NCBI RefSeq assembly: GCF_016756395.1
Contig: NZ_AP018365.1
Location: forward strand, 3,323,001-3,387,000
Direction of reading: 5' to 3'
DNA: 64,000 nucleotides
Source: Streptomyces sp. SN-593
GTDB lineage: Bacteria > Actinomycetota > Actinomycetes > Streptomycetales > Streptomycetaceae
The translations under genes were made by a program, and so were the position numbers. Positions 48,998 to 57,490 of the stretch are shown piece after piece. How positions within the stretch are numbered: the stretch's first letter is position 1; each line of letters starts with the position of its first letter. The notes under the pieces are model-generated. The model ran no database searches and was not told the origin of the DNA. It saw nothing but the letters and a program-made list of their open reading frames with translations.

Positions 48998-49915
48998 TCA
49001 GACCTGGAAGACCCGCATCGCGGCGGGGTAGATCAGGAAGACCAGGAAGCCGGCGGCGAGCAGCATCTGGGCGACCAGCATGGACTGGGACTGCTCGCCG
49101 GCCTGGCCCTCGATCTCGGACAGTTCGCGGTGGCGCATCGTCTCGGCGCGCGAGGCCAGCGAGTCGCGGACCTTCGCGCCGTCGTCCGCGACGAGCGCGA
49201 GGGTGACGCCGAGGTCCTGCAACTCCTCGATGCCCAGTTCGTCGCCGAGCCGCCCCAGCGCGACCCACTGGCTGGTGCCGGTGATCCGCGCGTCGGCCAG
49301 GCAGTTGCGGATGCGCGTCAGCGCCCAGCCGTCGCTGATCTCGGCGGCGGCCATCAGCGCCTCGGGCAGACCGCGCCCGCCGGCCAGGTTCATCGAGACC
49401 AGGTCGAGGTAGGCGCCGATCACCCGGCGCAGGTCCTTGCGCTTGGTCGCGGAGTCGCGCCGCACCTCGATGTCGGGCAGCAGGAAGAACACCACGGCGA
49501 AGAGCAGCGCCAGCCACACCGGGATGATCGGGCTGATGCCGAAGCCGACCTCCGCGGCCACCGCGAACAGCGCCGGACCGAAGACGACGCCGGCCGCGGC
49601 CAGCACCGTCTTGGTGGCCAGGAACGCCTCCCAGCTCCGGTCGAGCACCGCCAGGTCGGCGCGCAGCGAGCGCTGCTCCCAGCCCTGCTGGAGGTAGAAG
49701 GCGGCGACCCGTTGGCCCAGTCGGGCACGCCAGCCCTCGGCCTGCGCCGAGGTGGCCACGGTTCCGGTGGTGGCACCCGTGGCGCGCAGCGCGTCGATCT
49801 GCGCGATGGTGGACGCGGCGCTGCGCCGCGACGGGTTGAGCGCCCGGACCAGCGCGAAGACGCCCAGGCCGACGACGCCGCCGAGCAGGCACGCGAAGAC
49901 GATGGTGGTGGTCAT
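48998..49915 (-). CDS. tadC: TadC-type inner-membrane platform protein (T2SSF domain)
   Basis: The 305-residue protein has an N-terminal helix (IVFACLLGGVVGLGVFALVRAL), a central helix pair (ALFAVAAEVGFGISPIIPVWLALLFAVVFFLLP), and a cytoplasmic region with LVSMNLAGGRGLPEALMAAA and LGIEELQDLGVTLALVADDGAKVRDSL, the T2SSF motif, then a C-terminal helix. TadB and TadC together form the polytopic platform that the CpaF ATPase drives. Its ATG overlaps the TadB stop (ATGA). Confidence 0.88.
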   Translation of the reverse strand: MTTTIVFACLLGGVVGLGVFALVRALNPSRRSAASTIAQIDALRATGATTGTVATSAQAEGWRARLGQRVAAFYLQQGWEQRSLRADLAVLDRSWEAFLATKTVLAAAGVVFGPALFAVAAEVGFGISPIIPVWLALLFAVVFFLLPDIEVRRDSATKRKDLRRVIGAYLDLVSMNLAGGRGLPEALMAAAEISDGWALTRIRNCLADARITGTSQWVALGRLGDELGIEELQDLGVTLALVADDGAKVRDSLASRAETMRHRELSEIEGQAGEQSQSMLVAQMLLAAGFLVFLIYPAAMRVFQV

Positions 49916-51042
49916 CGGTTGCCGGCCCCCTGTCCCGGCACGGCCGGACGGCCCTGCACTCCGTAGCCCGGTACGCCCGGGACACCCGGTACACCTGGTA
50001 CGCCCGGGATATCCGGTACGCCCTGGGCACCCGGTACGGCCTGGGCGCCGCCGGGCGGCTGCTGGGTCGCGCCGCCGTACGGTCCGGTCTGCCGTCCGGG
50101 CGGCCCCTGCCGGCCGACCGCCGCCTGCGGACCGGACGGGAACTGCCCGACCGCGGGCGGCTGCTGCGCGGTGCGTTCGGGACCGTGCACGAGGAAGCGG
50201 TCCGGCGTCTCGATCTTCGACAGCTTGCGCAGCCACCAGAAGCCGGCCGCGAACAGCAGGCACACGATCGCGAGCATCATCTGCCCGACCGCGGTCCCGT
50301 ACGGCTTGACGAACCCGCGGTTGAAGATGGACAGGCCCAGCACGAACACCACGGAGACCACGACCACGATCTGCACGCTGCGCCGGGTGCTGGCCCGCTG
50401 CGCCATGACGCGCTGGCGCATGTCCACCTCCTCGCGGGCGGACTTGGCGAGCGCGCCGAGCACGTCCCGCAGACCGGGGCCGCGCAGCCGGGCGTTGAGG
50501 ATGAGTGCCGCGATGATGATGTCGGCCGAGGCGTCGTCGATCTCGTCGGCGAGCATCTGGAGCGCGTCCGGCAGCGGCCAGCGGGCCCGCAACCGGTCGA
50601 CGAGGGAGTCGAGATGGACCCGCAGCGCGGGGGCGGCGGCCCGGGCGGAGGCGGGTATGGCCTGCTCCAGGCCGACGGCGCCGGCGATGGTGTCGCGCAG
50701 CGACTCGGTCCAACCGGCCAGCGCCTCCACCCGCTTCATCGCGGCGCGCTCCTCCGACGCGCCGCCGAACAGCCGGTCCCAGGCGAAGACGAGCACCGCG
50801 GTGGCCGCGCCGAGCACCAGCCAGCGGGTCACGGCGAGCACCGCCAGGCCGACCACGACGGCGATCGAGCCGCGCTGGGTGAGGAACCGCCCGAACTCCG
50901 AGGCGCGTTCGGCGCCGGACTGCCCGGGGGCGGCCGGCTTGGGCGCCCAGCCGCGCATCGCGACGACGAACAGCGCGATGCCGCCGCCGCCCACCGCCCC
51001 GGCGAGCAGCCCGTAGAACGCGGTCATCGAGAAGACGGACAT
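49912..51042 (-). CDS. tadB: TadB-type inner-membrane platform protein (T2SSF domain)
   Basis: The 376-residue protein has several N-terminal helices, the T2SSF domain (ALAGWTESLRDTIAGAVGLEQAI, LIIAALILNARLRGPGLRDVLGALA), and two late helices (VQIVVVVSVVFVLGLSIF and MMLAIVCLLFAAGFWWL). The C-terminal 75 residues are Pro/Gly/Gln-rich with a PGVPGVPGVPG run. The ATG at 51042 shares one base with the CpaF stop (TGATG); in-frame GTGs at 51045 and 51051 are alternatives. Acts with TadC as the membrane platform of the pilus machine. Confidence 0.87.
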   Translation of the reverse strand: MSVFSMTAFYGLLAGAVGGGGIALFVVAMRGWAPKPAAPGQSGAERASEFGRFLTQRGSIAVVVGLAVLAVTRWLVLGAATAVLVFAWDRLFGGASEERAAMKRVEALAGWTESLRDTIAGAVGLEQAIPASARAAAPALRVHLDSLVDRLRARWPLPDALQMLADEIDDASADIIIAALILNARLRGPGLRDVLGALAKSAREEVDMRQRVMAQRASTRRSVQIVVVVSVVFVLGLSIFNRGFVKPYGTAVGQMMLAIVCLLFAAGFWWLRKLSKIETPDRFLVHGPERTAQQPPAVGQFPSGPQAAVGRQGPPGRQTGPYGGATQQPPGGAQAVPGAQGVPDIPGVPGVPGVPGVPGYGVQGRPAVPGQGAGNR

Positions 51043-52352
51043 CACCGCCACACCCCCGTGGGCTGGTAGCCGTTGGCGAGCAGTTCGTCGAGGCAGGAGA
51101 TGGGTGCGTGCGGCAGGGCCACCCCGGCGTCCGGGTGCTCGGCGAAGATCTCGCTGGAAAGGACCCGGCCGTCCACGCCGTTCACCTCGCGGACGGAGGT
51201 CACGACGCGGCGCAGGGTGCCGCCGCGCTGGAAGTCGTTGCGGCGCTGGATGAAGACCACGAAGTCGATGGCGCCGGCCACCAGCATCTGCGACGCCTCG
51301 ACCGGCAGCCGCTCCTGCGCCTGGAGCGCGTAGGTGGAGATGCGGTTGAAGACCTCGGCGGAGCCGTTGGCGTGGATCGTCGACAGCGAACCGTCGTTGC
51401 CCTGCGACATGGCGTTGAGCATGGTGACGATCTCGTCGCCGAGCACCTCGCCGACGATCACCCGGGAGGGGTTCATGCGCAGGCTGCGGCGGACGAGTTC
51501 GGCCATGGAGATGGCGCCCAGGCCCTCGGAGTTGGGCAGCCGCTCCTCGAACGCCACGACGTTGGGGTGCAGGTCGGGGAACTGGTCGAGGCCGAGTTCC
51601 AGGGCGCGTTCGACGGTGATGAGGCGTTCGTGCGGCGGGATGACGTTGGCCATCGCGCGCAGCAGCGTGGTCTTGCCGGCGTTGGTGGCCCCGGCGATCA
51701 TCAGGTTCTTGCGGGCGAGCACCGCCGCGGACAGGAACGAGCCGACCTCGGGGGTGACCGTGTTGTTGCCGACCAGGTCGGCGAGGAAGACCTTGCCCAG
51801 GCGGGCGCGGCGGATGGACAGCGCGGGCCGGCGGGTGACGTCCATGACGGCCGACAGCCGGGAGCCGTCGGGCAGCCGCAGGTCGAGCTGCGGGTTGGCG
51901 GTGTCGAACGGACGCGAGGACAGGCCGGAGTAGGCGCCGAGCACCTGGATCAGCTCGATCAGTTCCTCGTCGGTCTCGGCGACCGGCTCGGCCTGCGTCT
52001 CCCGGCCGTCGGAGTAGCCGACGAAGACCTGGTCGCAGCCGTTGATGTCGATGTTCTCGACCTCGGGGTCGTCCAGCAGCGGCTGGAGCCGGCCGACGCC
52101 GAAGAGCGCGGCGTGCACCGCGGCGGCGTACGCCTCCTCGGCCTGGGCGTCCGGCGGGGTGCGGCCGACGGCGATCTCGGCGCGCGCGTAGTCCTCGAGT
52201 ATCTGGGCGATGATCGCGCGGGCGAAGTGCCGCTCGTCCTCGGGTGACATCGCCGTGCGGGCCGCGACCTGGTCCAGCCGGCGCTGCTCGGCGATGCGGT
52301 CGCCCGCCTCCTGCCGGAAGCGCTTGACCAGCGAGTGGTCCACCTCGCTCAT
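51042..52352 (-). CDS. CpaF/TadA-type pilus assembly ATPase
   Basis: The 436-residue protein is the secretion-superfamily motor: an N-terminal domain (VGRLQPLLDDPEVENIDINGCDQVFV), then Walker A GATNAGKTTLLRAMAN (about 235), the Asp box LITVERALELGLDQFPDLHP, Walker B-type RVIVGEVLGDEIVTML and the His box LSTIHANGSAEVF. It hexamerises at the membrane and drives pilin extrusion through TadB/TadC. The ATG at 52352 overlaps the upstream stop (ATGA). All key motifs are intact. Confidence 0.93.
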   Translation of the reverse strand: MSEVDHSLVKRFRQEAGDRIAEQRRLDQVAARTAMSPEDERHFARAIIAQILEDYARAEIAVGRTPPDAQAEEAYAAAVHAALFGVGRLQPLLDDPEVENIDINGCDQVFVGYSDGRETQAEPVAETDEELIELIQVLGAYSGLSSRPFDTANPQLDLRLPDGSRLSAVMDVTRRPALSIRRARLGKVFLADLVGNNTVTPEVGSFLSAAVLARKNLMIAGATNAGKTTLLRAMANVIPPHERLITVERALELGLDQFPDLHPNVVAFEERLPNSEGLGAISMAELVRRSLRMNPSRVIVGEVLGDEIVTMLNAMSQGNDGSLSTIHANGSAEVFNRISTYALQAQERLPVEASQMLVAGAIDFVVFIQRRNDFQRGGTLRRVVTSVREVNGVDGRVLSSEIFAEHPDAGVALPHAPISCLDELLANGYQPTGVWR

Positions 52353-53149
52353 CGCAGGACCCCGTACCGCTGCGGTACGTCGGCGGTCACCTGGCGGGCG
52401 GAGCGGATCAGCAGCGACTTGTCGAGGCGGCCGCGGCGCCGGCCGCTGAGCATGTCGGCGCCGGCCGGGTCGTCGGCGAGGGTGCCGACCACCCGGGCGG
52501 AGATCTGCGAGGCCACCAGCATCTCGTTGACCTGCGCGGTGAGCCGGGAGCTGTGCCCGGTGTCGGCGATGAGCAGCACGCCGATCGGCGGGTGGCCGAG
52601 CGCGGCGGCGCCGCGCTGCGAGCCGTGCAGCTTCGCGGACAGCGCGCCGGCCCGGTCCCTGACCCGGGCCAGGTTCTCGGGCGCGGTCCGGGAGACGAGC
52701 AGCACCAGGGAGGCGTGCGGCAGCAGTTCGAGGCTGGGCGAGTCCGGGCCGAGCCGCCCGCAGTCGGCGACGACGTCGGCGGCGCCGTTCGGCGACTCGG
52801 CGAGCGTGGCGAACGCCTGGCCGAGCATCGGCCACAACCCGGCCAGCCCCGCGGCCTGTTCGGGCGCGGCCAGGCCCACGAGCACGTCGAGCCCGCCGAC
52901 CAGCGGCTGCGCGTGGTCCCACAACTGCTCGGCGGCCAGGCCGTGGCGGGCGGTCGCGGCGAGCGACAGCAGGCCGGAGTTGGGGTTGAGCACCCCGCCG
53001 TGCGCTCCGGTCGAGCGGTAGACCAGGTCCCCGCCGGCCGGGTCGGCCTCGGCCAGCAGGACCCGGCGCGGCCACACCGCGGCCAGCGCGAGCGCCGTGG
53101 TGGTCACGCCCGGGGAGCCCTTGTCCGCCGCGATTGCGATCAGTGCCAT
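52349..53149 (-). CDS. CpaE/TadZ-like MinD-family protein with altered P-loop
   Basis: The 266-residue protein begins ALIAIAADKGSPGVTTTALALAA. This occupies the place of the deviant Walker A KGGxGKTT of MinD proteins, but both the second Gly (Ser) and the catalytic Lys (Val) are replaced. RRVLLAEADPAGGDLVYRS and DVVADCGRLGPDSP correspond to the later switch segments. TadZ/CpaE proteins localise the pilus machine to a site in the cell. The fold is clear; nucleotide hydrolysis is doubtful. Start at the ATG at 53149, 38 bp after the SAF-domain gene; its stop overlaps the CpaF start. Confidence 0.83.
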   Translation of the reverse strand: MALIAIAADKGSPGVTTTALALAAVWPRRVLLAEADPAGGDLVYRSTGAHGGVLNPNSGLLSLAATARHGLAAEQLWDHAQPLVGGLDVLVGLAAPEQAAGLAGLWPMLGQAFATLAESPNGAADVVADCGRLGPDSPSLELLPHASLVLLVSRTAPENLARVRDRAGALSAKLHGSQRGAAALGHPPIGVLLIADTGHSSRLTAQVNEMLVASQISARVVGTLADDPAGADMLSGRRRGRLDKSLLIRSARQVTADVPQRYGVLR

Positions 53150-53187
53150 CTCGTCCGCCTCGTCCGCTGCCTGGTCCGCGCCGCTGG

Positions 53188-53934
53188 TCAGTTCTTGCTG
53201 GGGACGAGCACGAGGGAGACGTCGCCCGCCGCGGAGGCGGTCGCCAGCGCGCCGGCGTCGTCGGCGTCCGCGATGACCGTGATGGTCTCGGTGCCGTCGC
53301 CGAAGCTGCTGTTGCTGCCGGTGTCGATGTCCTTGATGACCAGGTCGTCGCTGATCGGCGAGGAGCCGCCGCCGGTGCCGCCGGCCGTGGCGGAGGAGTC
53401 GGTCGAGGACTTGACGTCGTTGCCGACCAGGTACGCCGCCACGGTGAGACCGTCGGCCAGGCCGCTGGGGAACTGGCCCTTCTTCAGCGACAGGCCCACC
53501 AGGGTCTTGCCGGGCGCGAGCACGTCGGACTTCTCGGTGATCATCGAGCTGACCAGCACCGATCCACTGGTCAGGTTGGTCGCGGCGCGCCAGCGCGTCG
53601 CCAGGTCCTCGCGCTGGTTCCACCGGATGTACTTGACGTCGGTGCCGTCGGCGACCATGACCTCGCGCATGGCCGAGACCGGGATCTTGTCGCCGACCGC
53701 GACGTCGGCGGTGATCTCCACCACGGACACCTTGTTGCCGGCGCGCAGCACCATGACGGTGGCGCCGAGCGCGCCCACCAGGATCAGCAGGACGGCGAGC
53801 GCGGCCAGTGCGGGCTTGCGTTCACGCGGCGCGACCGGCAGCCGGCTGCCGACCGCGGGTCCGTTCGCATTCGGTGCGGGAACGGACTGGCGGCCATTGC
53901 CGCCGCCCGCGGCGGAACGTTCCCTGGTCTTCAC
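53188..53934 (-). CDS. SAF-domain (RcpC/CpaB-like) pilus assembly protein, first gene of Tad operon
   Basis: The 248-residue protein has a Pro/Asn-rich N-terminus, one membrane helix (ALAALAVLLILVGALGATVMVL, about 42-63), and an exported SAF domain (EITADVAVGDKIPVSAMREVMV, LTSGSVLVSSMITEKSDV) with a Gly/Ser linker and a C-terminal beta-rich part. RcpC/CpaB proteins are thought to act at the cell envelope during Flp pilus biogenesis. The GTG at 53934 is chosen; an upstream ATG about 10 codons earlier is possible. It heads the minus-strand operon that runs to 44139. Confidence 0.82.
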   Translation of the reverse strand: MKTRERSAAGGGNGRQSVPAPNANGPAVGSRLPVAPRERKPALAALAVLLILVGALGATVMVLRAGNKVSVVEITADVAVGDKIPVSAMREVMVADGTDVKYIRWNQREDLATRWRAATNLTSGSVLVSSMITEKSDVLAPGKTLVGLSLKKGQFPSGLADGLTVAAYLVGNDVKSSTDSSATAGGTGGGSSPISDDLVIKDIDTGSNSSFGDGTETITVIADADDAGALATASAAGDVSLVLVPSKN

Positions 53935-54041
53935 TTCACTGCCCCCGAGCCGGCGCATCGCATCAGCTTTTCGGCCCCGCGGGTCGGTTTCGTCGCTCTC
54001 CCGTCCGGCGACGAACCCGCAGGCCGATGTCAAGTCACCGC

Positions 54042-54071
54042 ACGCTATCAGCGCCAAACAAACGCCCTCAA
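54042..54071 (-). promoter_or_regulatory. candidate promoter of the Tad operon
   Basis: On the minus strand TTGAGG (54066-54071) and TAGCGT (54042-54047) are 18 bases apart, placing a start of transcription about 100 bp before the GTG of the first Tad gene. The 327-bp gap 53935-54261 is the AT-richer spacer between this operon and the WXG-type gene; no gene is seen in it. Confidence 0.35.
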
Positions 54072-54261
54072 GGCATGCCCGGTGACAACCCGCACACAGC
54101 ATTGCAACAGAACGAAACGAGTTGCGCCGGTGCCGGTCACCTACTCCGTTCCCACCCGATCCCTCCACGATCCGCCACATACGCGGCGGATGCCAGGGGT
54201 ACGGGACCACTGAGGTCCCACGGGCGGGGTCCGCGGTGCCGATCGGCGCCGCGGGCTGCCG

Positions 54262-54576
54262 CTAGTCCGGCATGTGGTACATCTTGGCCTCGCCCGGTGT
54301 GACCTTCTCCGGCAGCTTCTTGATCTCCGCGTCGATCACCGGAACGAGTTTGCCGAGCAGCGTCTTGATGGTGCCGTGCCGGCCCTTGACGTCGGTGTTC
54401 CAGGAATCGGCCGCCTTGCCGACCCACACCGTGCCGGCGCCCATGTCGGAACACGTCGTCTTCAACGGTTCCTTGAGCGTGCCGAGATCCTGGATCAGTC
54501 GGCGCTTGAGGTCCTGCAGGTCGGAGATCGCCGGATTCGGCACCGTCGCCTGCGGATTGCTGTCGTTGCTTCCCAT
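54262..54576 (-). CDS. WXG100-like protein with C-terminal YxxxD
   Basis: The 104-residue protein is helical, with the central turn VWVGKAADSW (about 50-59) corresponding to the WxG turn of the ESAT-6/WXG100 fold, and predicted helices on both sides (DLKRRLIQDLGTLKEPLKTTC and IKTLLGKLVPVIDAEIKKL). It ends MYHMPD, giving a YxxxD at the last residues, the general signal of mycobacterial type VII substrates. A GGGGGAAAG box precedes the ATG at 54576. It is divergent (75 bp) from a membrane-protein gene and about 3.3 kb from the EssC-like gene. Likely a secreted or chaperone-like partner; homology is by pattern only. Confidence 0.7.
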   Translation of the reverse strand: MGSNDSNPQATVPNPAISDLQDLKRRLIQDLGTLKEPLKTTCSDMGAGTVWVGKAADSWNTDVKGRHGTIKTLLGKLVPVIDAEIKKLPEKVTPGEAKMYHMPD

Positions 54577-54651
54577 CTGCTTTCCCCCGTGTGTTCACAG
54601 CCCACCGGCCTCTATCGTATCTGGCAGCCCCCGCAGGAGGACGAGGACCAC

Positions 54652-55329
54652 GTGACGAACAACACCGCCGGCAACGACAACGACTTCGCGCTCACCCCGA
54701 TCTCCGTGCCCGACCCCGCCGCGCGCGACCGCTCCAGGCGCCGCAGGAAGGTGGTCGTGCTGGTGGCCGCGGTGGCCGTGGTGGCCGGTGGCATCAGTTG
54801 GTGGGCGGTGGCCGCGAACAGCGGTGACGGGGGGCCGACCCGGCACACCGCGGTGATCCCGAAGGCGTTCGGGGCGTACACGGAGGCGAAGAACGGCGAC
54901 ACGGAGTGGACGGCGTTGACGAGCGTCAACACCGACATCTCCAAGGGCGAGGTCCACCTCACCTATCGGGCGTCGAGCGGGCGTGCCGCGGTGATCACCG
55001 CGCGCCTCGACCCGCCGGACTTCACGACGGACGACGGCACCCACCTCGGGCCCGGGTCCGAGAGCGAGACCAAGTCGCTGCTGGGAGTCGACAAGGACCA
55101 GAAGATCACGGGCTACCCGGCCGGCCGGCAGGGGGGCAGGATCCAGTGCGCTGACACCTCGGCAGGCGACCACACCATCACGACGTGCGCGTGGCAGAGC
55201 AAGGCGGCCGAGATCACCTACAGCCCGGTCCTGAACCACCTCACTGTCGCGGGCCAACAGCAGGCCGCGGCCGACCTGCGTTCCTTCCTCGACGCCCTCA
55301 GGATCGAACCGGCGGGCAAGGACGACTGA
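54652..55329 (+). CDS. bitopic membrane protein of unknown function in the T7SS-like island
   Basis: The 225-residue protein has a cytoplasmic start with DRSRRRRK, one helix (VVVLVAAVAVVAGGISWWAVAA, about 36-57), and an exported 165-residue domain with two Cys (GRIQCADTS and ITTCAWQSK), probably a disulfide. YxxxxDDGTHLGPGSESETKS-like polar stretches mark it as extracytoplasmic. Similar small proteins are common around secretion loci in streptomycetes. The GTG at 54652 is preceded by AGGAGG with 11 bases and GAGG with 4. It converges with the 693-residue WXG-like gene, with a strong hairpin between. Confidence 0.72.
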   Translation: MTNNTAGNDNDFALTPISVPDPAARDRSRRRRKVVVLVAAVAVVAGGISWWAVAANSGDGGPTRHTAVIPKAFGAYTEAKNGDTEWTALTSVNTDISKGEVHLTYRASSGRAAVITARLDPPDFTTDDGTHLGPGSESETKSLLGVDKDQKITGYPAGRQGGRIQCADTSAGDHTITTCAWQSKAAEITYSPVLNHLTVAGQQQAAADLRSFLDALRIEPAGKDD

Positions 55330-55347
55330 GCGGGATCCACGGAGATC

Positions 55348-55386
55348 CGAAGCGGCCGCCCGGCATCCGACCGGGCGGCCGCTTCG
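55348..55386. terminator. 16-bp perfect hairpin, bidirectional
   Basis: The arms cgaagcggccgcccgg (55348-55363) and its complement (55371-55386) enclose a 7-base loop, between two convergent genes. Confidence 0.75.
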
Positions 55387-55408
55387 CGTTCTCTGCCGGA
55401 TCCCCTGC

Positions 55409-57490
55409 TCACTCCGCCAGATGCTGGAACTGCTGGCCCTGTGTGAAGCCCCTGGAATCCACGTGGTTGACGACCGCCGGGTCCATGAGCCAGTTGGTGT
55501 ACGCGGTGCGCTGGCGCGGGGTCATCTTGTCGATGTCCATCACCGTGCCGCCCGACGTGAGGAAGTTGTCGGCCGGCGCCTTGATGTAGCCCTTGGGGTC
55601 ACCGGTGTACGTCTTCGCCGGACCGTTCCTGGGATGGATCGTGACGGGCGCGGTCACGTCGGTCGAGAAACCGCCGCCGGTGAGTTGGGCGTTGGCCTCG
55701 CTCTGGTACTCGTGCTGCCAGCTCACATCGAGTTCCGAGTCGTTGATCTGCTTGTACTTGGCCGCGAGGCCCGGCGCGTCCTCCGGGGAGACGGCCACCT
55801 TGCTGGCGATGTAGTCCGTCAGCAGGTCGGTCGCGGTTCCCCCGAGCTCGGTGGCCTTCTCCGTCCCGAGGTCCAGGATGGCCGAAGTGCCTCCGGTGGC
55901 CACCCCCTCGGCCAGTTTGGTCGCTTCACCGATCATGGCGGTCCGGGCGCTGTTGACGCTCTCCGCCCAGTCGTCGGCGTCCGTCTCGATCGAACCCTTG
56001 GCGTACTCGAACGCACTGCTGTACGCCTTCATCATCAAGCCGCGCTGCATGGCCCGGTAGTCCTGGGCGTGCTCGGTCGTGTCCTTCTGCGCACTGCCGA
56101 CCTCGTTGGTGATCTGCGTGCGGAAGGCGTCGAACAGCGCGCTCTCCTGGCCGGCGACGGTGGGGTTCCGCGCCGACTCGTTGAGCAGTGCCTGCCACAG
56201 CGGGGCGCCCACCTCCAGGCCGGGGCGGTTGGGGTCCTGGCCCGCCAGGAACGCCTTCTGGTCCCACTGCGACATCTTCTCGGTGAAACCGCCCGACGTC
56301 GCGTCGGCACCCCACAGCGTGTTGCCGTTCGGAGACGTGATCCCGTAGACCATGTCGCTCCAGTTGGCCGTGACGAGCTTGCCGTAGTAGACGTCGATCG
56401 GGTCGTACGGGTGGATCTTGCTCGCGTCGCCGCTCTGGTGGCGGTAGTTGTCCATCATGATGCGGGCGGTGAGCTTCTCGGCGAGCGGCCGGTTCGTCTT
56501 CTTCAGGTCGATCGTGCCGGCGGACATCAGGTCCGCGAACGCCTGGGCCCGGGCCGGCGGCTGGCCGAGGTCCCAGGGACCGTGCGGATAGATGATCGTC
56601 TGCAGGGTGTCGTAGTTGTGGTCCATCCACTCGCCCGACGCCTCGGGGTTCTTGGCCATCGCGTCGAACAACTGGGTGTAGTGGTCGTCGGCGAAGACGC
56701 CCTTCTCCAGACCGGAGCTGTTCATGAACTCGCTGCCGTTCTTCGACGGGTCCTCGTCGAAGACGCGGTCACCGAGCGCGACCAGGTAGTCCTTGTCCTG
56801 CGAGCCGCCCGGCAGCAGGCCGGTGAGGTAGTCCGCGCGGAAGACGCCGCGCGGATCCTTGAACTTGTCGAACCACTTGTCCCAGCTCGCCTGCTTCTGC
56901 TTGGCGCTCTGGCCCTCGTAGGCGACCTTGGTGAAGGTGCCGAACGTCTTGGCGATGACGTCCCGGTCGTGCTTGGCCTCGTCCGGATGGTCCCCGTACC
57001 GGCTGTACATGTTGTCGTCGGACATGTCGTTGGTCAGGATCATCAGGTTCTGCGGGCCCAGTTGCTGGTAGAACGCCTTGAGGTAGTCCGGGTCGTCGGC
57101 GTGGGCGCTCAGGTCCGCGAAGAGGTCCTCGGACGGGTCGTCGCCCTTCTTCAACGCGTCGTTGTACTTGTCCGCCAGCGCCTTGCCGTCCTTCTGCGAC
57201 TGCGCGGTGGTGTTCACCATGCCGTCGTCCACGCTGACCATGCCCTTGTGGTCCGGGTACGGCTTGTCCGCCGCGATGGCCAGGTGGTAGCGGCGGGTGA
57301 GCATCGGCATCTGGTCGTCCAACCACCCGCAGATGCCGACGAGTTGGGTCAGGGAGGAGGTGTCGAGCCCCTTCGCGGCGAACTGCGACTTGTACGACGT
57401 CGCCGTGGACCGCAGGTGGTCCTTGTCGCCCTTGAACGAACTGGTCATCTTCTGCAGCCCGTCCGGATCTATCCCGGAGAACTCACCCAT
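55409..57490 (-). CDS. large WXG-like putative type VII substrate (DUF6571-like)
   Basis: The 693-residue protein has no signal peptide. The first about 100 residues (FSGIDPDGLQKMTSSFKGDKDHL, then LVGICGWLDDQMPMLTRRYHLA) are helical and look like a WXG-type module. The remainder is acidic, Asp/Lys-rich and mainly helical, with a mid-part typical of actinobacterial DUF6571-like proteins, as far as I recall. A C-terminal 130-residue segment (from about 560) is less helical and could be a separate effector or binding domain. GGGAGGGGAAG precedes the ATG at 57490. It is divergent from the EssC-like gene, a strong sign that it is secreted by that ATPase. I see no toxin motif and no downstream immunity-type gene. 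Confidence 0.7.
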   Translation of the reverse strand: MGEFSGIDPDGLQKMTSSFKGDKDHLRSTATSYKSQFAAKGLDTSSLTQLVGICGWLDDQMPMLTRRYHLAIAADKPYPDHKGMVSVDDGMVNTTAQSQKDGKALADKYNDALKKGDDPSEDLFADLSAHADDPDYLKAFYQQLGPQNLMILTNDMSDDNMYSRYGDHPDEAKHDRDVIAKTFGTFTKVAYEGQSAKQKQASWDKWFDKFKDPRGVFRADYLTGLLPGGSQDKDYLVALGDRVFDEDPSKNGSEFMNSSGLEKGVFADDHYTQLFDAMAKNPEASGEWMDHNYDTLQTIIYPHGPWDLGQPPARAQAFADLMSAGTIDLKKTNRPLAEKLTARIMMDNYRHQSGDASKIHPYDPIDVYYGKLVTANWSDMVYGITSPNGNTLWGADATSGGFTEKMSQWDQKAFLAGQDPNRPGLEVGAPLWQALLNESARNPTVAGQESALFDAFRTQITNEVGSAQKDTTEHAQDYRAMQRGLMMKAYSSAFEYAKGSIETDADDWAESVNSARTAMIGEATKLAEGVATGGTSAILDLGTEKATELGGTATDLLTDYIASKVAVSPEDAPGLAAKYKQINDSELDVSWQHEYQSEANAQLTGGGFSTDVTAPVTIHPRNGPAKTYTGDPKGYIKAPADNFLTSGGTVMDIDKMTPRQRTAYTNWLMDPAVVNHVDSRGFTQGQQFQHLAE

